This document shows positions 9,402 to 17,552 of a DNA stretch of 64,000 nucleotides, piece after piece. The notes below the pieces were generated by a model that was given only the letters and a program-made list of their open reading frames with translations, did not search any database and was not told where the DNA came from. Position 1 is the stretch's first letter. Every line of letters starts with the position of its first letter. The position numbers and the translations under genes were made by a program. Source of the stretch: JANWVO01 sp964458495 (GTDB lineage Bacteria; Acidobacteriota; Terriglobia; Bryobacterales; Bryobacteraceae); contig CAYWJB010000004.1 of NCBI GenBank assembly GCA_964458495.1, positions 186,001-250,000 on the forward strand, in the 5' to 3' direction.

Positions 9402-11711
9402 ATGCGCATTCTGCTTGCTTTCCTCGCCGCCTCCCTGTTTGCGGCAGCCGCCCCGGGCGGCGAAACGGATCCCCGCCAGGCATTTTCCCGGTTGGCCGGG
9501 TGGTTTGAGCCGGGTCCTGTGCCTGGCACGTTCCTGAGCCGGAGCACGGAGCTTGCCTTGGCGGTAGACGGGCAGGGCGCACTGCTGGCGCGGCCCGGAT
9601 TCCATGTCCGCCTGGGCTTCCGGGACGGGGGTGCGCCGCGGCTGGAGGCGCTGGAGCCTTTGCCGGGCGTCAGCCAGTATCTGGTGGGCCGCGATCCGCA
9701 GCGGTGGCGCCGGCAGGTGCCGCAGTTCCGCCGGGTGGCGGCGCGGGGTGTATATCCGGGGATCGACGTCGTTTACTATTCGACGGGCAAGCAGCTGGAG
9801 TACGACTTCCTGGTGGCGCCGGGAGCGGATCCGGGGGTGATTCAACTGGAGTTTGAAGGCGCCGCAGCGCGGGTGGAAGCCGATGGCAGCCTGAGCCTCG
9901 GCGGCAAGATTCGCCAGAAGCCGCCGGTGGCTTATCAGCTGGCGCAGGGGCGCAGGGTGCCTGTCGAGAGCCGCTATGTAGTGGAAGGCGGCGCGGTGCG
10001 GATTGAACTGGGTTCCTATGATGCCAGCCTGCCGTTGGTGATCGATCCGGTGATCGACTGGGGCGGCTACTTCGGCGGCGAGGAGATGGAAATCATCCGG
10101 AGCGTGGCGGCGGACCCGGACGGCGGCTACTGGATCGCCGGCAGCTCGAATTCGATCCTGCCGATCGCGCCCGGGACTGATCCGCGCCTGTGGGAAAGGA
10201 ACGGCAACCGCGCGGCGACGACGCTGGCGGCAGCCGTCACGGCGAGCGATGACACAATCACAGTGGAGTCCGCCACCGGCTTTCCGTTTGCGCCGACTTA
10301 CAACATCGTGATCGGCGAAGAGGAGATGACGGTGACGCAGATCGCCGGGGGCACCACGTGGACCGTGCGCCGCGGCGTGAACGGAACGGTGGCTGCCGGG
10401 CATGACAAGGGTGCGGGGGTGTACTACTACGTCCCCGACGTCACCACGCGGGATGCCTTCCTGGCAAAGATCGTGCCAGAAGGGGACACCTGGCGCGTGG
10501 CCTACTTTACCTATCTGGGCGGCCGTGGCGAGGACGAGGCGATCTCGATCGCCATGCTGGGGCGCCGCGTGGCGGTGACGGGCACAACGGCGTCGGACGA
10601 CTTCCCGGTCTCCTACAATGCATTCCAGCCCGAGCGCAAAGCCCAGTTCGACATCTTTATCGTTCTCTATGATCCCCAGGCATCCGGGCTGGACACGCTG
10701 ACATTTTCCACCTACTATGGCGGTGAACTCTCCGACACGCCCACCTCCATCGCCGCAGGTCCCAACGGCCGGATCGCCGTGGCGGGCTACACCGACTCCG
10801 GTTTTCTGAACTTTATGGTTTCCGAAGTGTCGCTTCAGCCGGCCAACCGGGGCGGCACGGAAGCGTTTCTGATCGTTGCCGATCCATTCCAGGAAGCGCC
10901 CGGCTCGCTCGTGTATGCGACGTACTTCGGCGGCGCCTCTACCGACATCGCCAACGCAGTGGCGTTTGATGCGGAAGGCAAGATCTACCTGGCGGGCGTC
11001 ACGATGTCGGAAGACCTTCCGGACACTGACAACGCGCACATCAAGCACCCGCTCTCCACGGGCGACGGCTTCCTGCTGAAGATCGATCCTGACAAGCTGT
11101 GGTTCGACTCGTTCCTGTACGGCGGCTACTGGGGCGGCAACGATCTCGACGTGATCACGGCGATGACGGTGACCGCGCCGGACGAGGTCTGGATTGCCGG
11201 TTACACGTTTTCCGACGATCTGCCCGTTTCGCTGGGCGCGCATCAGGCTTCGCGGCGCGGGGCGGCGGACGCCTTTGTGGCGAAGCTGAACCTGCGGGAG
11301 TACGGCGCCGCCTTCGTTCCCTTCTGCACCTATTTCGGCGGGCTCCGCAGCGAGGTGCCGTACGGAATGGCCTATGACGCGGGCTCCGGCACGGTGACGC
11401 TGACCGGCTATACAACGTCGCCCGATTTTCCCGTGAAGAACTTCCCCGGATACGAGCAGCCGTTGATCCGCTCTTACGAGATCTTTGTGACGCGGTTCGC
11501 GCCGGAGCGGACGGGAGCCGATCAGCTGGTGTGGTCGACGCTGTTCGGCGGCGCCAACGCCGACGTGGGCACCGGAATCGCCATCGGTCCCGACGGCAGC
11601 GTGTTCGTGGGCGGATACACGACGTCGCTGAACCTGAACATTCGCGGGGCGGCGGCGAAGCCCAACGGGCTGGGACGCGACGCGGGCGTGTTCCTGCGCA
11701 TCGTGCCCTGA
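9402..11711 (+). CDS. Large secreted SBBP-repeat beta-propeller protein
   Basis: 769 aa with a Sec signal (hydrophobic to about residue 17). The first 200 residues match the domain that often precedes SBBP repeats (blocks such as VYPGIDVVYYSTGKQLEYDF). From about 220 onward there are repeated blades with the pattern YFGG...A....DA.G..Y..G.T.S.DFP, for example at residues about 500-560, 590-640 and 690-760. This class is abundant in Acidobacteria and Planctomycetes; molecular role is unknown, with cell-surface adhesion or substrate binding often proposed. Between residues about 265 and 340 the blades are interrupted by a stretch without the SBBP pattern. Confidence 0.85.
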   Translation: MRILLAFLAASLFAAAAPGGETDPRQAFSRLAGWFEPGPVPGTFLSRSTELALAVDGQGALLARPGFHVRLGFRDGGAPRLEALEPLPGVSQYLVGRDPQRWRRQVPQFRRVAARGVYPGIDVVYYSTGKQLEYDFLVAPGADPGVIQLEFEGAAARVEADGSLSLGGKIRQKPPVAYQLAQGRRVPVESRYVVEGGAVRIELGSYDASLPLVIDPVIDWGGYFGGEEMEIIRSVAADPDGGYWIAGSSNSILPIAPGTDPRLWERNGNRAATTLAAAVTASDDTITVESATGFPFAPTYNIVIGEEEMTVTQIAGGTTWTVRRGVNGTVAAGHDKGAGVYYYVPDVTTRDAFLAKIVPEGDTWRVAYFTYLGGRGEDEAISIAMLGRRVAVTGTTASDDFPVSYNAFQPERKAQFDIFIVLYDPQASGLDTLTFSTYYGGELSDTPTSIAAGPNGRIAVAGYTDSGFLNFMVSEVSLQPANRGGTEAFLIVADPFQEAPGSLVYATYFGGASTDIANAVAFDAEGKIYLAGVTMSEDLPDTDNAHIKHPLSTGDGFLLKIDPDKLWFDSFLYGGYWGGNDLDVITAMTVTAPDEVWIAGYTFSDDLPVSLGAHQASRRGAADAFVAKLNLREYGAAFVPFCTYFGGLRSEVPYGMAYDAGSGTVTLTGYTTSPDFPVKNFPGYEQPLIRSYEIFVTRFAPERTGADQLVWSTLFGGANADVGTGIAIGPDGSVFVGGYTTSLNLNIRGAAAKPNGLGRDAGVFLRIVP

Positions 11712-11828
11712 GCCGCCGGCGCGCCCGGCTTCGATAGAATGGCGCTGGCAGGTAACCTGCGCCGCGCAATTGCGCCTGAATGGTGTTGGGATGACAGGCG
11801 CGCGCCTGCCCTTGTTTCAGGTGGATTC

Positions 11829-13055
11829 ATGTTGATCATCCGTTCCTTCCGTGCAGCCCTTCCTGCGGCTGTGTCCGCTTTTCTCCTGCTGGCTGGCTGC
11901 GGGCGCAATCAGGCGGGTCCGTCGAAAAAGGAAGCGGGCCCGGCCACGGTGCGCGTGGCCCAGGTTTCGCAACGCACGATCCTGCGGGCCATTGAGAGCG
12001 TGGGCACGCTGTTTCCCTATGACGAGGCGATCATCAGCGCCGAGGTGGACGGCCCTCTGGTGGAGGTGCTCGCCGACCTGGGCGATCAGGTGAAAGAGGG
12101 GCAGGTGCTGGCGCGCATCTCGGACGAGGAGCAGCGCTACCTGGTGGCGCAGCAGGAGGCGCAGCTGCGGCAGTCGCTCGAGCGGCTCGGGCTGAAGGAC
12201 GAAAACGACAGGCTGGCCAACATCGAGGATGCGCCCGATATGCGGCGGGCGCGGGCCGACCTGTTCGACGCCGAGACGCGCTACAAGCGCGTGCGCGAGC
12301 TGGTGGACCAGGGCATCGGGCCGCAGTCGGACCTGGACCAGGCGCTGGCGCGCTTCCAGGCGGCGCAGGCAGCCTACGACCAGACGCGCAACCAGACGAG
12401 GAATTTGTTGCAGGAGATCGAGCGGTTCAAGGCGTCGCTGAGCCTCCAGCGGAAGAAGCTGCGCGACACGGTGGTGCGCGCGCCCTTCGCCGCCTATATC
12501 AAGGAACGGCAAGCGGTGGCGGGCGCCTATGTGCGCGCCAACTCGCCGATGTTCACCCTGGTCAAGATCGACCCGATCCGCCTGCGCATCGAGGTGCCGG
12601 AGCGGATGAGCCCGTGGGTGCGCGCGGGGCAGGAGGTGGAAGTAACGGTGGAGGCTTTCGCCGAGCGGAAGTTCGCCGGGCGCGTGTGGCGCATCTCGCC
12701 CACCGTGGACCAGACCAAGCGCACTTTTGTGGTTGAGGCGCTGATCCAGAATCCGCGGAACGAGCTGAAGCCGGGCTCCTATGCGCGGGCGCGGATCCAG
12801 ACCGAGAAGCAGGAGACGATCACGGTCGTTCCTGCGCGCGCCGTGCTTTACGTGCTGGGGGCGAACAAGAGCTTCGTGGTGAAGCCGGATTCGACTATCG
12901 AGGTGCGCGAGGTCAAGGTGGGCGAACGGCTGCCGCAGGAGGTGGAGATCCTCGAAGGGCTCGAGCCGGGCGAGACGGTGGCGGTGACCAATCTGGCCCG
13001 GTTGACGCCCGGCATGAGCGTGAAAGTGCAAACGGGCGCGCCGCCGAAGACCTGA
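11829..13055 (+). CDS. HlyD/RND-type periplasmic adaptor lipoprotein
   Basis: 408 aa from ATG 11829, with AGGTGG about 6 nt upstream. The leader ends in a lipobox LLLAGC (C24). The lipoyl half-motif around GPLVEVLADLGDQVKEGQVL, a long alpha-helical hairpin (about 110-215), and the beta-barrel and membrane-proximal parts are in the order of RND membrane fusion proteins (AcrA/MexA/MdtA-like). Such adaptors join an inner-membrane pump to an outer-membrane channel. No pump or TolC-like gene is next to it: the downstream 278 bp are gene-free and then a gene on the other strand follows. It must work with a partner encoded elsewhere. Confidence 0.9.
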   Translation: MLIIRSFRAALPAAVSAFLLLAGCGRNQAGPSKKEAGPATVRVAQVSQRTILRAIESVGTLFPYDEAIISAEVDGPLVEVLADLGDQVKEGQVLARISDEEQRYLVAQQEAQLRQSLERLGLKDENDRLANIEDAPDMRRARADLFDAETRYKRVRELVDQGIGPQSDLDQALARFQAAQAAYDQTRNQTRNLLQEIERFKASLSLQRKKLRDTVVRAPFAAYIKERQAVAGAYVRANSPMFTLVKIDPIRLRIEVPERMSPWVRAGQEVEVTVEAFAERKFAGRVWRISPTVDQTKRTFVVEALIQNPRNELKPGSYARARIQTEKQETITVVPARAVLYVLGANKSFVVKPDSTIEVREVKVGERLPQEVEILEGLEPGETVAVTNLARLTPGMSVKVQTGAPPKT

Positions 13056-13162
13056 TGCCGGCAGCGCCTGAAACTCTCTGACGAAGGACGAACCCTTCCG
13101 GGAGCCAATACCCCTCTGCCACCGCCGCCGCTCAGGAAGTGAGGGCTCTGGCAATTACAAGC

Positions 13163-13276
13163 TTCGAGTCCGGCGGGAAGAGCCTGAGTGCGGGAATCAC
13201 CGGCGGGGAGCCCGGAGCCGACGCTGCCGTCGGGCTTCCATCGCTTGCCGTCCGAGGCCGATTCGAGTCCGGCGGG
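13163..13276 (+). repeat. 15-nt direct repeat pair in the gene-free gap after the adaptor gene
   Basis: TTCGAGTCCGGCGGG occurs at 13163-13177 and again at 13262-13276, 99 bp apart, in the 278-bp gap 13056-13333. No protein gene fits the gap: short open frames there have no recognisable content. The copies resemble a tRNA T-loop by chance, but no tRNA fold surrounds them. Confidence 0.5.
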
Positions 13277-13333
13277 TCGGCCGGCTTCCGCACCGCTGTG
13301 CTGGGCGCGCAAGCTGCGGATCGAGCGGCAGCC

Positions 13334-14428
13334 TCAGGGCCTGGGCCGGGCGGCCTGCCGTTCCTTTTCCTGTAGCTCGAGCACTATGGCGCGGTGGCGC
13401 TGGCCGTCCTCGCGGCGGCCGAGCCGGAAGTAGACTTGGGCCAACTGCAAGTGCGCCTCGGTGAACGCGGGGCTTTCCTGCACAAGCGCCTCCAGCAGCG
13501 GCAGCGCCTCCTCGTTGCGGCCCGCCGCCGCCAGCAGCGCCGCTTTCTGATACCGCGCCGCCAGAGAGGAGGGCCGCAGCCGCAAGGCCTTTTCAATGTA
13601 TGGAAGCGCGGCAGCGTGCTCGTTTTCCATGCGCAGGATGGCCCCCAGGCGGAGGTTGGCGTCGAAGTCGTTGGGGTCCTGTTCGAGCGCCAGATGGAAG
13701 GCCGTGCGCGCGCCCGCGTTGTCGTCGTTTTCCATGCGCGCCATGCCGAGCAGCGTCTGCAACCCGGGCAGGGACGGCGCCGCGGCGGCGGCTTTCTCCA
13801 GCGTCTTCAGGGCCGCGCCGTAGTCAGCGGCGAACAGCTGCGAGGCGCCGATCAGCATCTGCACTTCGGGCGAATCGCCGCGGCGCAGGAGCCGGTCGAT
13901 CACCGCCTGGCCCTTGTCCAGCTGCCCGTCGCGCAAAAGCGCCATGCCGAGCAGGTAGGAGACGGTATCGTCGGCGGGCTGGAAGCGGGAGTAAGGTTCG
14001 AGCATGGCGATCAGCTTCAGGTGCTCGCCGAGACGCAGGTAGCAGTCGGCCAGGAGAAGAAGCGCCTGCCGGTTGCCGGGGTCGCGCCGGCGAACCTCGG
14101 CCAGGTCCTCCGCAGCAGCCTCGAAGCCGCCCGCTTTGTAACGCGCGAGGGCCAGGTTCATCCGGACGCCGGTGTTGGATGGGTCGCGGCGCAGCGCCAT
14201 CTCGTATTCCGGGATGGCCTCCTCGTAGCGGCCCAGCGCGCTGAGCGCCGCTCCCAGATTGGATCTGGTCACGACGGAGTCCGGATGGATCTCGAGCACG
14301 CGGCGATAGAGCTCGACAGCCTGCTCGAACCGCCCCTGCTGGTGGAGCTCGACGGCCTGTTTGTAAGTCTCCACCGGCCCCTGCGCCGCCGCGCAGGCCA
14401 GCCACAATGCCGCTGCGAGGGTCCGCAT
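13334..14428 (-). CDS. Exported tetratricopeptide-repeat protein
   Basis: 364 aa from ATG 14428; upstream in-frame starts exist but this one places a short signal (LAAALWLACAAAQ, about residues 4-16) at the N-terminus. From about residue 18 to 350 it is a chain of about nine TPR units with the W/L-G-Y-A-P pattern (for example GRYEEAIPEYEMALRRDPSN). TPR arrays bind peptides or other proteins, and this one is probably periplasmic. No enzymatic domain is seen. It is divergent from the 6-TM gene. Confidence 0.85.
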   Translation of the reverse strand: MRTLAAALWLACAAAQGPVETYKQAVELHQQGRFEQAVELYRRVLEIHPDSVVTRSNLGAALSALGRYEEAIPEYEMALRRDPSNTGVRMNLALARYKAGGFEAAAEDLAEVRRRDPGNRQALLLLADCYLRLGEHLKLIAMLEPYSRFQPADDTVSYLLGMALLRDGQLDKGQAVIDRLLRRGDSPEVQMLIGASQLFAADYGAALKTLEKAAAAAPSLPGLQTLLGMARMENDDNAGARTAFHLALEQDPNDFDANLRLGAILRMENEHAAALPYIEKALRLRPSSLAARYQKAALLAAAGRNEEALPLLEALVQESPAFTEAHLQLAQVYFRLGRREDGQRHRAIVLELQEKERQAARPRP

Positions 14429-14518
14429 CGCCCCCAGAATGGCAGAGGCCCGGACGAGGGCGCAAGCTGCCCGCCGGCTCGGGAGCAGGAGGGCCGCCAA
14501 GCCGGTATGCTTGAGGGC

Positions 14519-15253
14519 ATGACAGAGACCGGCGGCCAAAGAACGGCCGGGGTAAACGAAGAGCCGATCCCGGCGGCTGCCCGGCAGGCAGGCTTCTGGT
14601 CCGCTCTCTCAGCGACGGTGTTCAGCCTCGCCTACGTCGTGGCGCAACTGGCCGAGTGGATGGGGCTGCTGGGGTCGCAGGGGGGGCCGTCCAGCTCCAG
14701 CACGGTTACCGGTCTTGTGATGTTGTTGACGCCATCGTTTTTTCTCGGCTCCTCCTTCCTTCTCCTGGCGGCGAGCATCCACGAGCTGGCCGTCCCGGAG
14801 AAGAGAATCTGGAGCCGCGCCGCCTTCGGCTTCGCGACTGCCTACGCCGTCCTGGTCAGCACAGTCTACTTCGTGCAGCTGACGCTGGTGGCGCCTCGCA
14901 TCGCACAGGGGCGAACCAGCGGGATCGAGGTGCTTCTCTTCGTTCCTTTCGACTCATTCTTGTACGCAGTGGACATCCTCGGCTACAGCTTCATGAGCGC
15001 CGCTACGCTTCTCGCAGCGCCTGTCTTTGCCGGGGGCGGCATTCGGCGCGTGGCGCGCTGCTTTCTGACCGCAAACGGCCTGCTGCTGCCTTTCCTCGCG
15101 CTCCAAATGTACTTTCACTCGCTCATCTGGGTTGCAGCCCTGTGGGCGGTGACTTTCCCGGGTTCGATGCTGGCGCTGGCGATCCTGTTCCGGCGGACGC
15201 CCACGGCTGGATCCGCCCACGGCTCCAGCATTTCGGCAGGGGGAGGAGCCTGA
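14519..15253 (+). CDS. Six-helix membrane protein, function unknown
   Basis: 244 aa from ATG 14519; an ATG at 14507 (AGGAGG about 14 nt before it) is a possible alternative. Six hydrophobic segments are visible at roughly 28-50, 66-90, 102-125, 145-170, 180-200 and 206-228, with short polar loops and a Gly/Ser-rich C-terminus. I do not recognise the family. It sits 77 bp upstream of nuoB on the same strand, but nothing links it to complex I. Confidence 0.7.
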   Translation: MTETGGQRTAGVNEEPIPAAARQAGFWSALSATVFSLAYVVAQLAEWMGLLGSQGGPSSSSTVTGLVMLLTPSFFLGSSFLLLAASIHELAVPEKRIWSRAAFGFATAYAVLVSTVYFVQLTLVAPRIAQGRTSGIEVLLFVPFDSFLYAVDILGYSFMSAATLLAAPVFAGGGIRRVARCFLTANGLLLPFLALQMYFHSLIWVAALWAVTFPGSMLALAILFRRTPTAGSAHGSSISAGGGA

Positions 15254-15330
15254 CGGCCGCTGCTTCCGGCGCGAGGCCGTGCCTCAAACCGGAGCCGTGC
15301 GTCCTGATACAATACGAGCACGGAGACGCC

Positions 15331-15891
15331 ATGTACCTGGAGAACGTCAACGAGCGGAACTTCCTGGTCACCTCGGTCGACTACGTCTTCAACTGGGCGC
15401 GGAAGTCCTCGCTCTGGCCGCTGACCTTCGGCCTGGCCTGCTGCGCCATCGAGATGATCGCATCTTCGGCATCGCGCTTTGACATCGCGCGCTATGGCGC
15501 AGAGGTCTTCCGGCCGAGCCCGCGGCAGTCGGACCTGATGATCGTGGCCGGAACGGTGACGCTGAAAATGGCGCCCGTGCTGAAGCGCATCTACGACCAG
15601 ATGCCGGAGCCGAAGTGGGTGATCTCGATGGGCGCCTGCTCGAGCGTGGGCGGACCGTTCAACACGTACGCTGTGCTCCAGGGAGTCGACAGGATCGTGC
15701 CCGTGGACGTCTACGTCTACGGTTGCCCGCCCCGGCCCGAAAACCTGTTCTACGGGCTGCTGAAGCTCCAGGACAAGATCGACCAGATGAGCCTGGTGCG
15801 CCGGCCCACGGAGGTGCGGCTCGACGAGTCGATGCTTGAGGACTTCAAGAAGCGCGTGATGATCGCGCAGACTCAGAACCCTGCGGCGTGA
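15331..15891 (+). CDS. nuoB: NADH-quinone oxidoreductase subunit B, orphan copy
   Basis: 186 aa. The four cysteines that hold cluster N2 are all present: C37 and C38 in FGLACCAIEM, C103 in GACSSVGG and C132 in YGCPPRPE. NuoB passes electrons from the peripheral arm to quinone. No other nuo gene is nearby; the next gene downstream is pgeF, overlapping by a GTGA. Scattered nuo genes or a second partial complex could explain this. A TACAAT -10-like hexamer is at 15308-15313. Confidence 0.93.
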   Translation: MYLENVNERNFLVTSVDYVFNWARKSSLWPLTFGLACCAIEMIASSASRFDIARYGAEVFRPSPRQSDLMIVAGTVTLKMAPVLKRIYDQMPEPKWVISMGACSSVGGPFNTYAVLQGVDRIVPVDVYVYGCPPRPENLFYGLLKLQDKIDQMSLVRRPTEVRLDESMLEDFKKRVMIAQTQNPAA

Positions 15892-16547
15892 GCTTCCTCG
15901 ATCGCGGCGGCTACCTGTCCACCCTGCTGGCCGGCTGCGGCCGCGTCCATCATCTGTTCGGAATCGCCGGCCACGAGCCTTCCGGCCCATGGCTCGGACT
16001 CAAGCAAGTTCACTCGGCGCGCGTCATCGATGCCGCACAGTGGCGGCCGGACATTGAAGCAGACGGACTCGCCAGCGACAGGGCGCGAGTGCGCCTGGTG
16101 GTGAAGACCGCAGATTGCGTGCCGCTGCTGCTGGCCGATCTCCGGGGCAGGGCGGTTGCAGCTGTGCATGCCGGCTGGCGCGGCCTGGCGCAGGGGATCG
16201 GGGCTGCGGCGGTCCGGTTCCTCTCGGACCGGTACGAGGTGAAACCTGGGGAGCTGGTGGCGGCGCTCGGGCCTGCCATCGGCGGCTGCTGTTACGAGGT
16301 GGGGCCCGAAGTGGCAGTGCAATTCCGGGAGTGGTTCCCGGAACGGAACGATCTGGAGCGGAGGACACGGATCGATCTCCGGGAGGCCTTGCGGCGGCAG
16401 TTGCTGGCAGCGGGCGTCGAGGCGGGGCGAATGGATCTGGCGGAGGAGTGCACCTGCTGCGGGGGGAATCGCTTCCACTCCTACCGGAGAGACGGGGCTC
16501 GGGCGGGACGGATGTATTCGGAGATCTCGCTGGGGGACGGGAGCTGA
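15888..16547 (+). CDS. pgeF: PgeF/YfiH-family multicopper-like purine nucleoside phosphorylase
   Basis: 219 aa from GTG 15888 overlapping the nuoB stop by 4 nt. Family motifs: KQVHSARV (H42), KTADCVPLL (C77), HAGWRG (H94), LGPAIGGCCYEVG and CTCCGGNRFHSYRRD. The H-C-H trio binds zinc. Members (LACC1/YfiH/PgeF) were called polyphenol oxidases; they act on purine nucleosides and have been implicated in clearing a mis-incorporated muropeptide residue. Start and family length agree. Confidence 0.9.
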   Translation: MSFLDRGGYLSTLLAGCGRVHHLFGIAGHEPSGPWLGLKQVHSARVIDAAQWRPDIEADGLASDRARVRLVVKTADCVPLLLADLRGRAVAAVHAGWRGLAQGIGAAAVRFLSDRYEVKPGELVAALGPAIGGCCYEVGPEVAVQFREWFPERNDLERRTRIDLREALRRQLLAAGVEAGRMDLAEECTCCGGNRFHSYRRDGARAGRMYSEISLGDGS

Positions 16548-16564
16548 GGGGGGAGAAACAAGAA

Positions 16565-16587
16565 GGGCGCGGGCAATGCCCGCGCCC
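16565..16587 (-). terminator. Hairpin between convergent pgeF and dksA-like genes
   Basis: GGGCGCGGGC (16565-16574), loop AAT, GCCCGCGCCC (16578-16587): a perfect 10-bp stem. On the minus strand it is followed by TTCTTGTTT, so it should end the DksA-family transcript; it may also stop pgeF transcription. Confidence 0.7.
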
Positions 16588-16617
16588 TGAATCTTGGGAG
16601 ACCGGGAGCAGGGAGGC

Positions 16618-16995
16618 TCAGGCGACCAAGAGCTCTTCGATCGACTCGCCTTCCTCGGCGCGCCGCTTGTCCATGTATTCCTGGCAGGTGATGCAGTAGG
16701 GAGTCCAAGGAACGGCGTTCAGGCGCTTCGGGCTGATCTCCTCGTCGCAGCGCAGACAAATTCCGTACGAGCCGTCGGCAATGCGCTGCAGGGCGGCGCG
16801 GACGTTACGCAGAAGTTGCGTTTCCCGGTCGAGGTTGCGAATGGCCAGCTCCCGCTCGGCGGCGTGCTGGACCTCGTCAATGGCGTCGGGGGTCTTCTCG
16901 ATGGCGATCCCTTCGCGTTCGCGCACCGCCTGGGACAGCTCGGCGAGCTTGGCTTCGAGGATCTGTCTGTACTTGTTGAGTTCGGTCTTGGTCAT
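16618..16995 (-). CDS. DksA/TraR-family zinc-finger RNA polymerase regulator
   Basis: 125 aa: N-terminal coiled-coil (about residues 5-70) and a C-terminal C4 zinc finger with C80-LR-C83 and C101-IT-C104. DksA-type proteins reach into the RNA polymerase secondary channel and, with ppGpp, adjust stable RNA and stress promoters. The coil tip is rich in acidic residues (DAIDEVQ about 37-43), which could fit a DksA role, but DksA and short TraR/YocK-type relatives cannot be separated by eye. It is followed by a terminator and preceded by a 557-bp protein-free region. Confidence 0.85.
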   Translation of the reverse strand: MTKTELNKYRQILEAKLAELSQAVREREGIAIEKTPDAIDEVQHAAERELAIRNLDRETQLLRNVRAALQRIADGSYGICLRCDEEISPKRLNAVPWTPYCITCQEYMDKRRAEEGESIEELLVA

Positions 16996-17552
16996 GGCCG
17001 TATCTCCCTTCTTTTGTTTTTCTTCTCCCGTTCCGATCCTTCCAGCACTGGATTAGACGCTGAGGAGCCATTCGGGTTCCAAAATCTCAGCGTTCAGCGC
17101 TAAGAAATTCTCACATAAGTAATCCCTAATAGAACTCTGGTAGATCACATCCGGGCCTCGGCTCAGCCCGAGGCACAATCCGCTAGGATAGCACAACCTT
17201 GCAATTGCGGGGCCACTCGCACCCAAGGCGGGGTGCCAGACCCATCCGGGCGTGATGCCTGCTCACGCTGGCTGCTTCCCGCCCCGGCCGGACGCTCCAT
17301 GCGGGCCTCGCAGTGGAGGCTGCCACCGCCCGGCCTGTCCTATGCGCCTATCAAAGATCCCGGGTCCGTTCCCGGCCCGCCCGTGGCGACTCGTGCCTGC
17401 CGGGCTTCACAGAATACAGCACCTTATCGGCGGACACAAGCAAAATCGTTAGAGCGTAACCTTACAGACGCGAATTTGACTGATTTGTTTCAGCAACTCG
17501 CCGTTCCTCTCACAGAATGACGAAATTTAATGGGTTCTCTCGGCGGGCGCCG
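16996..17552. other. Protein-free region with a rod-folding RNA candidate
   Basis: No open frame here has recognisable protein content. The part from about 17219 to 17395 folds on the minus strand into a rod (see the ncRNA entry). A further hairpin, GCCTCGG at 17155-17161 with CCGAGGC at 17168-17174, lies between it and the dksA-like gene and may act as a terminator for the RNA or as part of the dksA leader. The rest (17000-17150) is the likely promoter/leader of the dksA-like gene. Confidence 0.6.
17219..17395 (-). ncRNA. ffs: Candidate SRP (4.5S-like) RNA
   Basis: On the minus strand the segment complementary to 17270-17293 reads GUCC, a 10-nt loop, then GGAAGCAGCC, matching the SRP helix-8 arm that binds Ffh. 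The 3' part GCCCGGAUGGGUCUGGCA resembles the matching arm of 4.5S RNA. A 9-bp helix with one bulged G closes the core (CCGGGCGGUG, complement of 17324-17333, with CACGCCCGG, complement of 17246-17254), and outer complementarity (AGGCG/CGCCU) extends the rod. Odd point: where SRP RNA has a GGAA tetraloop there are about 10 nt (GGCCGGGGCG). Ends are guesses. It could be a diverged SRP RNA, a different rod RNA, or coincidence. Confidence 0.4.
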
